The position numbers were made by a program, and so were the translations under genes. This document shows positions 26,200-35,505 of a stretch of 64,000 nt of DNA, in pieces; position 1 is the stretch's first letter, and the number at the start of each line of letters is the position of its first letter. Below the pieces are notes generated by a model. It had not been told where the DNA came from. It did no database searches and was given only the letters and a program-made list of their open reading frames with translations. Where the stretch lies: assembly GCA_037381915.1 (NCBI GenBank), contig JARRQJ010000007.1:1-64000 (forward strand), in the 5' to 3' direction. This DNA comes from JARRQJ01 sp037381915. Lineage in GTDB: Bacteria; Pseudomonadota; Gammaproteobacteria; DRLM01.

Positions 26200-27634
26200 G
26201 CGCTTCGTGGGCGAGGTGAAGACGCCGATGCGGGAACGCATGTGGCGCATCGCGGCGATTCACTTTGTCGGGATCGGAGGGGTGGGTATGGGCGGTATCG
26301 CCGAGGTGCTGCACAATCTCGGTTATCGCGTTTCCGGTTCCGACATCAAGGAAAATGCCCTCACCGGTCGCTTGGCCGGCTTGGGGATAACGATCCATAT
26401 CGGTCACGACGCACGTTGGGTGGAAGGCAGCGATGTGATAGTGGTGTCCAGCGCCATCGACGACAACAACCCCGAAGTGCGCGAGGCGCAGCGCCGCCGT
26501 ATTCCTGTGGTGCGCCGCGCGGAGATGCTCGCGGAGTTGATGCGTTTTCGTTACGGTATCGCCGTGGCGGGTACCCATGGCAAGACCACTACCACCAGTC
26601 TCCTCGCCAGTCTGCTGGCAGAAGGAGGCCTGGATCCGACCTTCGTCATCGGCGGGCGCCTCAATAGCATCGGCAGTAACGCTCGCTTGGGCGCTGGCGA
26701 GTATCTGGTGGCGGAGGCCGACGAGAGCGACGCCTCGTTCCTGCATCTCGCGCCCATGATCGCGGTAGTCACCAATATCGACGCCGATCACATGGCTACC
26801 TACGGCAGTGACTTCGGCCGCCTGCGTCAGGCCTTCATCGAATTCCTTCATCAATTGCCTTTCTATGGATTGGCCGTGGTGTGCCTGGACGATCCGGTCA
26901 TTGCCGAGTTGTTGCCACAACTGCCGCGCCCCAGCCTGACCTATGGCATTTCCACAGGGGCGGATGTACGGGCGGTCGCTATTCGGCAGGAGGGGGCGAC
27001 CACTCACTTCAAGGTGGTGAGGCGCAAGGGTACGGAACTGGAAGTCAGTCTCAACCTGGCCGGCCAGCATAATGTGCTCAACGCCCTGGCCGCCATCGCC
27101 GTGGCGCAGGAATTGGGCGTGGACGACGGCGCCATGCAACGGGCGTTGACGGGTTTTCAAGGTATAGGCCGGCGCTTTCAGCTCTACGGCGAGATTTCCA
27201 CCGCGACGGGCCGGGTATTGATGATCGACGATTACGGCCATCACCCGCGGGAGATCGCCGCCACCATAGAGGCCATTCGCGCCGGTTGGCCGCAGCGGCG
27301 CCTGGTAGTGGTGTTCCAGCCGCACCGCTATACCCGTACTCGCGATCTCTTTGAAGACTTCGTCAAGGTCCTTTCCGAAGTGGATGTGTTGGTGTTGCTG
27401 GACGTGTATCCGGCGGGCGAGAAGCCTATTGCCGCCGCCGATGGCCGTGCGTTGAGTCACGCCATCCGTGCCCGCGGCCAGGTGGATCCGGTGTTTGTTG
27501 ACGCCGTTACGGATTTGGCCGAGGTGTTGCGCGGTGTTCTGCTGGAAGGCGATGTGTTGTTGACCTTGGGTGCGGGGGACATCGGTGGGGCCGCGACCAA
27601 ACTGCCCGAGCAACTTGCCGAGGGGACGCAATGA
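26192..27634 (+). CDS. murC: UDP-MurNAc:L-alanine ligase
   Basis: Adds the first amino acid to UDP-MurNAc, starting stem-peptide assembly. The 480 residues contain HFVGIGGVGMGGIAEVL, the P-loop GTHGKTTTTSLLAS, EADESDASFLHL and the C-terminal DDYGHHPREI. The start overlaps murG by 8 bp. A later ATG at 26228 would still keep the conserved domain, but the first start keeps the cluster's overlapping pattern. Confidence 0.96.
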   Translation: MAERFVGEVKTPMRERMWRIAAIHFVGIGGVGMGGIAEVLHNLGYRVSGSDIKENALTGRLAGLGITIHIGHDARWVEGSDVIVVSSAIDDNNPEVREAQRRRIPVVRRAEMLAELMRFRYGIAVAGTHGKTTTTSLLASLLAEGGLDPTFVIGGRLNSIGSNARLGAGEYLVAEADESDASFLHLAPMIAVVTNIDADHMATYGSDFGRLRQAFIEFLHQLPFYGLAVVCLDDPVIAELLPQLPRPSLTYGISTGADVRAVAIRQEGATTHFKVVRRKGTELEVSLNLAGQHNVLNALAAIAVAQELGVDDGAMQRALTGFQGIGRRFQLYGEISTATGRVLMIDDYGHHPREIAATIEAIRAGWPQRRLVVVFQPHRYTRTRDLFEDFVKVLSEVDVLVLLDVYPAGEKPIAAADGRALSHAIRARGQVDPVFVDAVTDLAEVLRGVLLEGDVLLTLGAGDIGGAATKLPEQLAEGTQ

Positions 27635-28545
27635 TGGCCGCCGAACACCAAGCAGCGTTGCGCGGCCGGCTGCGCCACGACGAATCCATGGCCCGTCATG
27701 TCTCGTGGCGGACGGGCGGTCCGGCGCGTACGTTTTATGAGCCGGCAGACGCGGGTGACCTCGCGGTGTTTTTGAAGCAGCTTCCTGCGGATGAACCGCT
27801 GTTGTGGTTGGGGCTGGGTAGCAACCTGCTGGTGCGTGACGGCGGGATCCCGGGGACGGTGATCGCCACCAGCGGTGCCTTGATGGAGCTGGTGCAAATC
27901 GATGCCTTGGCGATACGCGCCGGCACCGGCGTGGCGTGCAACAAGGTGGCGCGCTTCTGCGCGGGCCTGAATCTGGTGGGGGGCGAGTTTCTGGCCGGTA
28001 TCCCGGGGACCATGGGCGGCGCCCTGGCCATGAACGCCGGGGCCTTCGGCGGCGAGACCTGGCCCCTGGTAAGACGTGTCGAGACCATCGATCGTCACGG
28101 GACACGCCGTTGGCATGAACCCGGCGATTTTCGCGTGGCCTATCGCGAGGTGCACGGTCCGGCGGAGGAATGGTTTATTACGGTGGAATTGCAGTTGCAA
28201 TCCGGCGACGGGGCCGCCGGTCTCGCCCGGGTCAAGGAGCTGTTGGAACGCCGCAATCGGAGCCAGCCCATCGGCCTGCCCAGTTGCGGTTCGGTATTCC
28301 GCAATCCACCCGGGGACCACGCCGCGCGCTTGATCGAAGCCTGTGGTTTGAAGGGTACGTGCCGCGGCGGTGCCTGTATTTCCACCAAGCACGCCAATTT
28401 TATCATCAACAGCGGTGACGCCAGCGCCGCCGATATCGAGGCCTTGATCACGCAGGTGGCGGAGGCCGTCGAACAGGCACATGGCGTTCGACTGCAACGG
28501 GAAGTGCACATCGTCGGCGTCGCGGCGGGAGGGGTGCAGTCATGA
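27631..28545 (+). CDS. murB: UDP-N-acetylenolpyruvoylglucosamine reductase, type II
   Basis: Reduces UDP-GlcNAc-enolpyruvate to UDP-MurNAc with NADPH and FAD. The 304 residues contain the FAD-binding block WLGLGSNLLVRDGGI, GIPGTMGGALAMNAGAFGGE, the proton-donor serine in LPSCGSVFRNP and the C-terminal QREVHIVG with the catalytic glutamate. The SCGSVFRNP form and short length mark the type II class, unlike the E. coli type I enzyme. It overlaps murC and ddl by 4 bp each. Confidence 0.95.
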   Translation: MMAAEHQAALRGRLRHDESMARHVSWRTGGPARTFYEPADAGDLAVFLKQLPADEPLLWLGLGSNLLVRDGGIPGTVIATSGALMELVQIDALAIRAGTGVACNKVARFCAGLNLVGGEFLAGIPGTMGGALAMNAGAFGGETWPLVRRVETIDRHGTRRWHEPGDFRVAYREVHGPAEEWFITVELQLQSGDGAAGLARVKELLERRNRSQPIGLPSCGSVFRNPPGDHAARLIEACGLKGTCRGGACISTKHANFIINSGDASAADIEALITQVAEAVEQAHGVRLQREVHIVGVAAGGVQS

Positions 28546-29480
28546 CGACCACAATGCGTGTGCAGGATCCCACGGTTTTCGGCCGCGTCGCAGTGTTGAT
28601 GGGCGGCTGGTCGGCTGAGCGCGAGATATCCCTCATGAGCGGCGAGGCCGTACTCCAGGCCCTGTTGCGGCGCGGCGTGGACGCCCACGGCGTGGACGCC
28701 GACAAGCTGGGCGTGGTGCGGCAGTTGACCACGGGCGGTTTCGACCGTGCCTTTGTCGTGTTGCACGGCCGCGGCGGCGAGGATGGCGTGATTCAGGCGG
28801 TGTTGGAGATGCTGGGCATCCCCTACACCGGCAGCGGTGTGATGGCGTCGGCGCTGACTATGGATAAATGGCGTACCAGACTGTTGTGGCAGGCCGCGGG
28901 CATCCCCGGCGCGCCTTATGAACGGTTGAATGACCGCAGCGAACCCGAGGAGGTCGTGGCCCGGCTTGGCCTGCCGCTGTTCGTCAAGCCGGCGTGCGAA
29001 GGTTCCAGTATCGGCATCACCAAGGTGAAGAGCGCCGCCGCATTGCGGCCCGCTTATGAGGAGGCGCGCCGCTATGACGAGGTGGTCTTGGCCGAGGCGT
29101 TCATCACCGGCGCGGAAGTACAGTTCCCGGTCCTCGGCCACCAGGTGTTGCCATCGGTGCGCGTCGAGACCTCGTGTGAATTCTACGATTACCAAGCCAA
29201 ATATTTTCGCGACGACACGCGCTACACCTGTCCCGGCTTGCCGCCGGCGCAGGAGCAGGGACTGCACGAAGCGGTGCTGCGCGCCTTCGACGTGTCCGGC
29301 TGCCGCGGCTGGGCGCGCGTCGATCTGATCGTCACGCCCGAGGGCGCGCCGTATTTTCTGGAGATCAACACGGTGCCGGGGATGACCGGCCATAGTCTGG
29401 TGCCCATGGGGGCCCGCGCCGCGGGTATCGAATTCGATGAATTGGTGTGGCGGATCTTGGAGACGAGTCTCAGGTCATGA
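28542..29480 (+). CDS. ddl: D-alanine:D-alanine ligase
   Basis: Joins two D-alanines for use by MurF. The 312-residue ATP-grasp protein begins with FGRVAVLMGGWSAEREISLM and contains KPACEGSSIGITKV, the substrate loop and the metal-binding C-terminal FLEINTVPGMTGHSLVP. A tyrosine-containing triad can be traced, as in DdlB. It overlaps murB and ftsQ by 4 bp each. Confidence 0.96.
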   Translation: MTTTMRVQDPTVFGRVAVLMGGWSAEREISLMSGEAVLQALLRRGVDAHGVDADKLGVVRQLTTGGFDRAFVVLHGRGGEDGVIQAVLEMLGIPYTGSGVMASALTMDKWRTRLLWQAAGIPGAPYERLNDRSEPEEVVARLGLPLFVKPACEGSSIGITKVKSAAALRPAYEEARRYDEVVLAEAFITGAEVQFPVLGHQVLPSVRVETSCEFYDYQAKYFRDDTRYTCPGLPPAQEQGLHEAVLRAFDVSGCRGWARVDLIVTPEGAPYFLEINTVPGMTGHSLVPMGARAAGIEFDELVWRILETSLRS

Positions 29481-30313
29481 GTGTCACGGCAAAAGACATG
29501 ATGGGCTTGGGTTCCTGGCGTCGACGGGGCGGTCGCAAGACGGTAACGCGCGCCACCTCCCGTCGCAGGCCGGCGGCCCCGGTGACGCATTCCTGGGAGG
29601 GATTGAGTGCGGCGCTGCGTGGTGCCTTGATCATGTCGTCGGGTCTGGTGCTGGCGGGCATCTTAGGCTGGGGGTGGTCGACATTGACCGATCCGCGCGT
29701 GTTGCCCATCAAGAATATCCAGGTGCAAGGGGTCTTTGCCCATGTCGATGCGGCCACGGTGCGGGCTGCGGTGGCACCGTTTATAACCGGCAATTTCCTG
29801 ACCGTGGATGTGCGGCGCGTGCGGCGGGCGGTGCAGGCCCTCCCTTGGGTCCGGTATGCCGTGGTGCGACGGGCCTGGCCCGATGCCGTGCATATCGTCG
29901 TAACCGAACAGGTCGCGGTTGCGAAGTGGGGCGAGGATGCCTTGGTCAACGACGCAGGGGAAATATTCTTACCTCCGCGCTCCAGTTTTCCGGCAGGTAT
30001 GGCTACCTTGCAGGGGCCCGAGGGTTCGGGTGAGGTCGTGGTGACCGCCTTGCACGATATGAACGGGATGCTGGCCCCCCTGGGGCTGCGTATCGAGCGT
30101 CTGGTCTTGAATGAGCGTCGTGCCTGGAGCCTGGTGCTGGATAACGGCATCCAGGTGGTTTTGGGGCGGAGCGACGGCTATGTGCGTTTGCTGAAGTTCG
30201 TCAGGTTTTACCGCCGCGCCTTTCACGATCGGGCAACGAAGGTGGCTAAGGTGGATTTACGTTACAGCAATGGCTTTGCGGTGCGTTGGAAGCAGGACCC
30301 AAAGCGGAAGTAA
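29477..30313 (+). CDS. ftsQ: Cell division protein FtsQ
   Basis: A bitopic inner-membrane protein that links early and late divisome parts and binds FtsL and FtsB. The 278 residues include a basic cytoplasmic tail with several arginine clusters, one membrane helix (about 50-70), a POTRA domain (about 75-145, starting IKNIQVQGVFAHVDAATV) and the FtsQ/DivIB beta domain. The ATG at 29477 overlaps the ddl stop by ATGA; an upstream ATG at 29447 was rejected for lacking a ribosome site. Confidence 0.94.
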   Translation: MSVTAKDMMGLGSWRRRGGRKTVTRATSRRRPAAPVTHSWEGLSAALRGALIMSSGLVLAGILGWGWSTLTDPRVLPIKNIQVQGVFAHVDAATVRAAVAPFITGNFLTVDVRRVRRAVQALPWVRYAVVRRAWPDAVHIVVTEQVAVAKWGEDALVNDAGEIFLPPRSSFPAGMATLQGPEGSGEVVVTALHDMNGMLAPLGLRIERLVLNERRAWSLVLDNGIQVVLGRSDGYVRLLKFVRFYRRAFHDRATKVAKVDLRYSNGFAVRWKQDPKRK

Positions 30314-30353
30314 TCGGTCCGGGATTTTGAGCTTGCGGGGAGTCGGTAAAGAG

Positions 30354-31589
30354 ATGTCGAAAAAAGGGGAAAAGGATTTGATCGTTGGTTTGGATATCGG
30401 CACTTCGAAGGTGGTGGCCATCGTCGGTGAGCTGAAAGCGGACGGCGCCATCAATATCGTGGGATTGGGCTCTCATCCTTCGCGGGGTCTGAAGAAGGGC
30501 GTGGTGGTCAACATAGAATCCACGGTGCAATCCATTCAACGGGCCATGGAAGAGGCGGAGCTGATGGCCGGTTGCCAGATTCATTCGGTCTATGCCGGCA
30601 TCGCCGGGAGTCACATCCGCAGTCTCAATTCTCACGGCATCGTCGCCATCCGCGATCGCGAGGTGGCGTCCGGCGATGTGGATCGGGTCATCGATGCCGC
30701 GCGCGCCGTGGCGATCCCGGCGGATCAAAAGGTGCTGCATGTCCTGCCCCAGGAGTTCGTCATCGACAATCAAGAGGGTATCCAGGAGCCGGTGGGAATG
30801 TCGGGCGTGCGCCTGGAGGCCAAGGTCCATCTGGTGACCGGGGCGGTGAGCGCCGCGCAGAACATCGTCAAATGCGTCAAGCGCTGCGGCCTGGAAGTGG
30901 ACGACATTATTCTCGAGCAGTTGGCCTCCAGCTACTCAGTGCTCACCGACGACGAAAAGGATTTAGGCGTGTGTCTGGTGGACATCGGCGGCGGCACCAC
31001 CGACATCGCCGTGTTCACCGAAGGTTCCATCCGCCATACGGCGGTAATCCCCATCGCCGGCGATCAAGTGACCAACGACATCGCGGTGGCCTTGCGTACC
31101 CCTACTCAGCATGCCGAGGAGATCAAGATTAAGTATGCCTGCGCCCTGACCCAGTTGGCCATGGCCGACGAGACTATCGAGGTGCCCAGCGTGGGGGAAC
31201 GCGCCCCGCGCCGCCTGGCACGCCAGACCCTCGCTGAGGTGGTGGAGCCGCGTTACGAGGAATTGCTCAATCTGGTGCAGACCGAACTGCGCCGCAGCGG
31301 TTTCGAGGATTTGATCGCGGCGGGGGTGGTGATGACCGGCGGCAGCTCCAAGATGGAAGGGGTCATTGAGTTGGCCGAGGAGATCTTTCACGCGCCGGTG
31401 CGTCTGGGTGTGCCTCAGTATGTCACAGGATTGGTGGATGTGGTGCGCAATCCCATTTACGCCACCGGGGTGGGATTGTTGTTGTTCGGCCAGAAACACC
31501 GTGATCGTCAGGGAGTGAGGGTAACGATCGGAGGAGAGGGAATATCGATATGGGAAAGGATGAAGGGGTGGTTTAGGGGCAATTTTTAA
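30354..31589 (+). CDS. ftsA: Cell division protein FtsA
   Basis: Actin-like ATPase that tethers FtsZ filaments to the membrane. The 411 residues show the phosphate-1 motif IVGLDIGTSKVVAIVGE, the phosphate-2 motif LVDIGGGTTDIAVF, VMTGGSSKMEG in the adenosine site, and the C-terminal amphipathic helix SIWERMKGWFRGNF that inserts in the membrane. The gap of 40 bp after ftsQ carries the ribosome site for this gene. The frame is open upstream to 30270, but the chosen start matches the family. Confidence 0.96.
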   Translation: MSKKGEKDLIVGLDIGTSKVVAIVGELKADGAINIVGLGSHPSRGLKKGVVVNIESTVQSIQRAMEEAELMAGCQIHSVYAGIAGSHIRSLNSHGIVAIRDREVASGDVDRVIDAARAVAIPADQKVLHVLPQEFVIDNQEGIQEPVGMSGVRLEAKVHLVTGAVSAAQNIVKCVKRCGLEVDDIILEQLASSYSVLTDDEKDLGVCLVDIGGGTTDIAVFTEGSIRHTAVIPIAGDQVTNDIAVALRTPTQHAEEIKIKYACALTQLAMADETIEVPSVGERAPRRLARQTLAEVVEPRYEELLNLVQTELRRSGFEDLIAAGVVMTGGSSKMEGVIELAEEIFHAPVRLGVPQYVTGLVDVVRNPIYATGVGLLLFGQKHRDRQGVRVTIGGEGISIWERMKGWFRGNF

Positions 31590-31644
31590 CAATACGGGTT
31601 TATGGAAACGAATCATCATTGAGTAGCAGCAAAGGAGAATGAAT

Positions 31645-32799
31645 ATGTTTGAACTCATGGATACCTGTCCGCAAAACGCGGTTATCAAAGTCATCGGCGT
31701 GGGCGGCGGTGGCGGCAACGCCGTCGAACATATGGTGAAAGGAAATATCGAGGGCGTGGAGTTCGTCTGCGCCAATACCGATTCGCAGGCCCTGCGCAAT
31801 TGCTCGACGCGCACCGTGATACAGCTGGGGGCCAGCATCACTAAGGGCTTGGGTGCCGGCGCCGATCCCAATGTGGGGCGTCAGGCCGCCATGGAAGACC
31901 GCGATCGCATCGTCGAGGTGATCGAGGGCGCCGACATGCTGTTCATTACCGCGGGCATGGGGGGCGGTACCGGTACCGGTGGCGCGCCGATCGTGGCGGC
32001 AGCGGCTAAAGAATTGGGGATTTTGACCGTTGCCGTGGTTACCAAACCCTTTCCGTTCGAGGGCAGGAAGCGCATCAGCGTGGCGGATCACGGTATCAAG
32101 GAACTGTCCCAGTACGTGGATTCCTTGATTACCATCCCCAATGAAAAGCTGCTGTCGGTGTTGGGCAAGAATGTGTCCCTGTTGGATGCCTTCCGCTCCG
32201 CGAATAATGTCCTGCAGGGTGCGGTGCAGGGGATCGCCGAACTCATCACCCGGCCCGGATTGATCAACGTGGACTTTGCCGACGTGCGCACGGTGATGAG
32301 TGAGATGGGGATGGCCATGATGGGTTCCGGCCGGGCAACGGGTGAAGATCGGTCGCGCCAGGCGGCCGAAGCGGCGGTGAACAGCCCCTTGCTGGAAGAC
32401 GTCAACTTGGCCGGTGCGCGGGGTATCTTGGTCAATGTGACGGCCGGTCTGGATCTGGGTATCGGCGAGTTTGAGGAAGTTGGGAACACCGTCAAGGAAT
32501 TCGCGTCCGACAATGCTACGGTAGTGGTCGGCACGGTTATCGATCCCGACATGAGCGACGAGATTCGCGTCACGGTGGTCGCGACCGGTTTGGGTCGGGA
32601 TGACGAGGAAGTCCCGGAGCAGCCCGTGAAACTGGCCTACAAAAACACCGGCGAGGTCGATTACAGCCAATTGGAGCGGCCGGCGGTGATGCGTCACCAC
32701 AGTGTGGCGGCGGGCGGTGGACGTCAGGGCGCGGCCGCGGCGGAGGCGGATATGGATTATCTGGACATTCCCGCCTTTTTGCGCCGTCAGGCGGACTGA
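31645..32799 (+). CDS. ftsZ: Tubulin-like division protein FtsZ
   Basis: GTP-driven filament that forms the division ring. The 384 residues have the N-terminal GTP site VIKVIGVGGGGGNAV, the tubulin signature GGGTGTGGAP near residues 106-113, the synergy loop NVDFADVRTVM, and the conserved C-terminal peptide DIPAFLRRQAD that binds FtsA and ZipA. The ATG at 31645 sits 7 bases after GGAG, the right spacing, whereas the ATG at 31639 is only one or two bases from it. A 55 bp gap separates it from ftsA. Confidence 0.97.
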   Translation: MFELMDTCPQNAVIKVIGVGGGGGNAVEHMVKGNIEGVEFVCANTDSQALRNCSTRTVIQLGASITKGLGAGADPNVGRQAAMEDRDRIVEVIEGADMLFITAGMGGGTGTGGAPIVAAAAKELGILTVAVVTKPFPFEGRKRISVADHGIKELSQYVDSLITIPNEKLLSVLGKNVSLLDAFRSANNVLQGAVQGIAELITRPGLINVDFADVRTVMSEMGMAMMGSGRATGEDRSRQAAEAAVNSPLLEDVNLAGARGILVNVTAGLDLGIGEFEEVGNTVKEFASDNATVVVGTVIDPDMSDEIRVTVVATGLGRDDEEVPEQPVKLAYKNTGEVDYSQLERPAVMRHHSVAAGGGRQGAAAAEADMDYLDIPAFLRRQAD

Positions 32800-32938
32800 G
32801 CGTGATGGCATTCGGCGACCGTTTGGCGGCAAAGCTGGATGCAGGAGCATATGCTAGGCAGGGGTTAGGCGCTGTGCTACCATGCGGCGTGCTAAGCACT
32901 GGCCTGTTATTTGGGCATCGAGGGGCATCGGAAACGGA

Positions 32939-33850
32939 ATGATAAGGCAGAGAACGCTGAAAAATGTGATTCGCGCTACGGGCATCGGATTGCATACAGG
33001 AGAAAAGGTGTACCTCACATTGCGACCGGCCGCCGTAGATACGGGCATCGTGTTTCGGCGGGTCGATGTGGATCCTCCCGTAGAGATTCCGGCCAGGGCG
33101 GAGAACGTGGGTGATACCACCTTGTCCACTTCTCTGGTGTGCGGCGGGGCGCGCGTCGCGACCGTCGAACACCTGCTGTCTGCACTGGCGGGCCTCGGGA
33201 TAGATAACGCCTATGTGGATGTCAGCGCTCCGGAAGTGCCCATCATGGACGGCAGCGCCGGACCGTTCGTGTTTCTGGTGCAGTCCGCGGGTGTCGAAGA
33301 TCAAAATGCAGCTAAGCGCTTTATCCGTATAAAAAAACCTGTCCAGGTTGAAGATGGTGATAAATGGGCGCGCTTCGACCCGTTCGAAGGCTTTAAGGTT
33401 TCATTCGCCATCGAGTTCGATCACCCGGTGTTCAAGAATCGCTGCCAGGAGGCGGTGGTGGATTTCTCGACCACCTCATTCGTCAAGGAGGTGAGTCGGG
33501 CCAGGACCTTCGGCTTCATGCGTGATATTGAATTGTTGAGGGAAAAGCGCTTGGCGCTGGGCGGCAGTCTGGACAACGCGGTGGTGGTCGATGACTACCG
33601 GGTTTTGAACGAAGACGGTTTGCGCTATGACGATGAATTTGTTAAACACAAGGTTTTGGATGCCATCGGCGATCTGTACTTGCTGGGGAGGAGCCTGATC
33701 GGTGCCTTCAGCGGCTATAAATCCGGACATGCCCTCAACAACCGCCTGTTGCGAGCCTTGATGGCGGATGAGTCGGCGTGGGAACTGGTGACCTTCGAGG
33801 ACGCCGCGCACGCACCGATCCTGTTCATGCAGCCTACGCCGGCGGGCTGA
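32939..33850 (+). CDS. lpxC: UDP-3-O-acyl-N-acetylglucosamine deacetylase
   Basis: The committed, zinc-dependent step of lipid A synthesis. The 303 residues start MIRQRTLKNVIRATGIGLHTG, as in E. coli, and keep the metal ligands in TVEHLLSALAGLGIDNA and KHKVLDAIGDLYLLG and the catalytic histidine region SGYKSGHALNN. It lies 139 bp after ftsZ, as in E. coli and Pseudomonas; the gap holds a perfect GTGCT-A-AGCAC hairpin (32889-32899) of unknown role. It shows that the cell makes lipopolysaccharide. Confidence 0.96.
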   Translation: MIRQRTLKNVIRATGIGLHTGEKVYLTLRPAAVDTGIVFRRVDVDPPVEIPARAENVGDTTLSTSLVCGGARVATVEHLLSALAGLGIDNAYVDVSAPEVPIMDGSAGPFVFLVQSAGVEDQNAAKRFIRIKKPVQVEDGDKWARFDPFEGFKVSFAIEFDHPVFKNRCQEAVVDFSTTSFVKEVSRARTFGFMRDIELLREKRLALGGSLDNAVVVDDYRVLNEDGLRYDDEFVKHKVLDAIGDLYLLGRSLIGAFSGYKSGHALNNRLLRALMADESAWELVTFEDAAHAPILFMQPTPAG

Positions 33851-34005
33851 GGATCACCCGTCCGCTGGTATAAACCGAACCAGGGGATGTCCCTCGTGGT
33901 CTAAGGTGCGACGTAGTAGGCAATTTTCTCCCCCCTCGCTGTAATACTATAAAGTATTTTAAGAGGGCGTCGACAAGTTAACTAGCGTTGGTCTGTTGCC
34001 CGTTG

Positions 34006-34467
34006 TTATCGATTTTTAACGGGTTTTGCGCGTTTGCTGAGCCGCAGAAGTGCTGCTTTGAGCTGAGGGTCGGCCGTGCCGTCCGCGACGCTGGCGATCA
34101 ATGCCGCTGTATGGTCGCTCATGGCGAGCGGCCGGTTCGAGCTGTGGGGTTCGCCCCGGTCATGGGGTTGTACCCGAACCCGGATGTGGCGGAAGGCGGG
34201 TAGATCGCGGCGCTCGCCCAGCCGTTTCAGGATATGGGGCGATTGGTAGCGGAGTTTTGCCGCCCATGTGGATGAGTCGCAGCCGATAACTAGAGTTCCG
34301 CCGTCTATGTTGGCGGCATGGCAATGCAGGGAAAGGGGTTCTGGCAGAAAGTGCCTGATCACGGCGGTGATCCGGCGGAGGAGGCGGACTTGGCTCAGCA
34401 GCATGCTCAGGTGATCGGAGCGCTGTTGCAGCAAGTTCGCCAGTGATTTTGGAGAGACATTCGCCAT
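34006..34467 (-). CDS. dciA: DciA-family (DUF721) replicative helicase loader
   Basis: A 153-residue protein with a DUF721 domain at about residues 8-100, the family now known as DciA, which helps load the DnaB helicase in bacteria without DnaC. The core contains LLRRITAVIRHFLPEPL, a basic-aromatic segment and WAAKLRYQSPHILKRL. The remaining 50 residues look disordered. The location between lpxC and the M23 gene/secA is the typical gammaproteobacterial one. It diverges from the M23 gene with only 42 bp between the starts. Confidence 0.85.
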   Translation of the reverse strand: MANVSPKSLANLLQQRSDHLSMLLSQVRLLRRITAVIRHFLPEPLSLHCHAANIDGGTLVIGCDSSTWAAKLRYQSPHILKRLGERRDLPAFRHIRVRVQPHDRGEPHSSNRPLAMSDHTAALIASVADGTADPQLKAALLRLSKRAKPVKNR

Positions 34468-34509
34468 GACTAGTACGGATAGCTATGGCCCTAAAGCCGA
34501 AGGGTACGG

Positions 34510-35436
34510 ATGATGAACATCATTTTACTCGGTAAAAAGCAGCAACGCCCGCTAAAAATTCATCTGAGTCGGACGCGTGCCGTGGCGTTGCTGGTCGCCG
34601 TACTTCTCGTCCCCTTGAGCCTGGTATCTTATCTGGGATTTTTCCTGGGAAGCGAATACGGCCAGACGGCGGTCGCCCTGAACGGCAACGATGCGATGAA
34701 GCCCGATGGCGCCGGGAATAAACAATCGCCCCGCGACGTACAGGAAACGATCAACGCCCTCACGGCGCGGCTGGGCGCCTTACAGGCCCAAGTGATACGC
34801 CTCAATGCCCTGGGCAAACGCTTGGTGGGTGTGGCCGGCTTGGAGAAGGGCGAATTTGATTTCAGTTCGCCGCCTCCACAGGGTGGTCCGGAAGAACCCA
34901 ACGTGCTGGCTGAAACGCCCCTCCCCTTGCCCGCCCTGCGCCAAGACGTGGACAGGCTGAATCAGCAGCTAAATGACCGGCAGGAACAGTTGAGCATCCT
35001 GGATACCGTGTTTCGGCATCGCAATCTCCTCGATGAGGTATTGCCCAAGGGGCGGCCGGTGAGCGACGGCTGGATTTCCTCCTATTACGGTTATCGAACC
35101 AATCCGTTTTCCGGTGGACGGGAGTGGCACCCCGGCGTCGACATCGCCGGGAAAATGGGGGAGCCCGTGGTGGCGGTGGCCGCCGGCATCGTGACCTACG
35201 CCGGCAAGGACGGCGGTTACGGTAACCTGGTCCAAATCAACCACGGGAACGGCTTTGTCACCCGCTATGGACATAATTCCAAAGTCCTTGTCAAAGTTGG
35301 GGAAACGGTGAGCAAGGGTCAGGAGATCTCCCTGATGGGCTCGACGGGCCGCTCCACGGGCCCCCACGTGCACTTCGAGGTCTGGCGGTCCGGAAGGCGT
35401 GTAAATCCGATAAAATATCTCCGCGCCGCCAAGTGA
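34510..35436 (+). CDS. M23-family peptidoglycan endopeptidase
   Basis: A periplasmic cell-wall hydrolase anchored by one N-terminal helix (about residues 24-45), with a coiled-coil region (about 75-175) and a C-terminal LytM/M23 domain (about 190-300). The zinc site is complete: HPGVD in GGREWHPGVDIA, and HVH in TGPHVHFEVW, so it should be an active endopeptidase rather than a degenerate activator. It sits between dciA and secA, as does its Pseudomonas counterpart. ATG at 34510 and 34513 are both usable; AGGG is 8-11 bases upstream. Confidence 0.9.
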   Translation: MMNIILLGKKQQRPLKIHLSRTRAVALLVAVLLVPLSLVSYLGFFLGSEYGQTAVALNGNDAMKPDGAGNKQSPRDVQETINALTARLGALQAQVIRLNALGKRLVGVAGLEKGEFDFSSPPPQGGPEEPNVLAETPLPLPALRQDVDRLNQQLNDRQEQLSILDTVFRHRNLLDEVLPKGRPVSDGWISSYYGYRTNPFSGGREWHPGVDIAGKMGEPVVAVAAGIVTYAGKDGGYGNLVQINHGNGFVTRYGHNSKVLVKVGETVSKGQEISLMGSTGRSTGPHVHFEVWRSGRRVNPIKYLRAAK

Positions 35437-35453
35437 TCCCCGCGTGATCCTGG

Positions 35454-35473
35454 TGTAAAATGGATTTTTTACA
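35454..35473 (+). promoter_or_regulatory. Short inverted repeat in the secA leader
   Basis: TGTAAAA (35454-35460) and TTTTACA (35467-35473) form a weak AT-rich stem with a 6-base loop, 32 bp before secA. The left arm contains TAAAAT, which could itself be a -10 element. Whether this is a promoter, a terminator for the M23 gene or an RNA structure cannot be decided. Confidence 0.25.
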
Positions 35474-35505
35474 TATTGCTCCCTCCTGATGCAGTTTGTT
35501 TCTAA

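Noticed and set aside
33937..33975. Terminator between lpxC and dciA
   Set aside because: AATACT/AGTATT with a T-run looks hairpin-like, but the stem is short and AT-only; too weak to call.
34510..35436. SecM-like secretion monitor upstream of secA
   Set aside because: The gene in this position is a complete M23 peptidase with an intact zinc site, with no arrest-peptide motif at its C-terminus.
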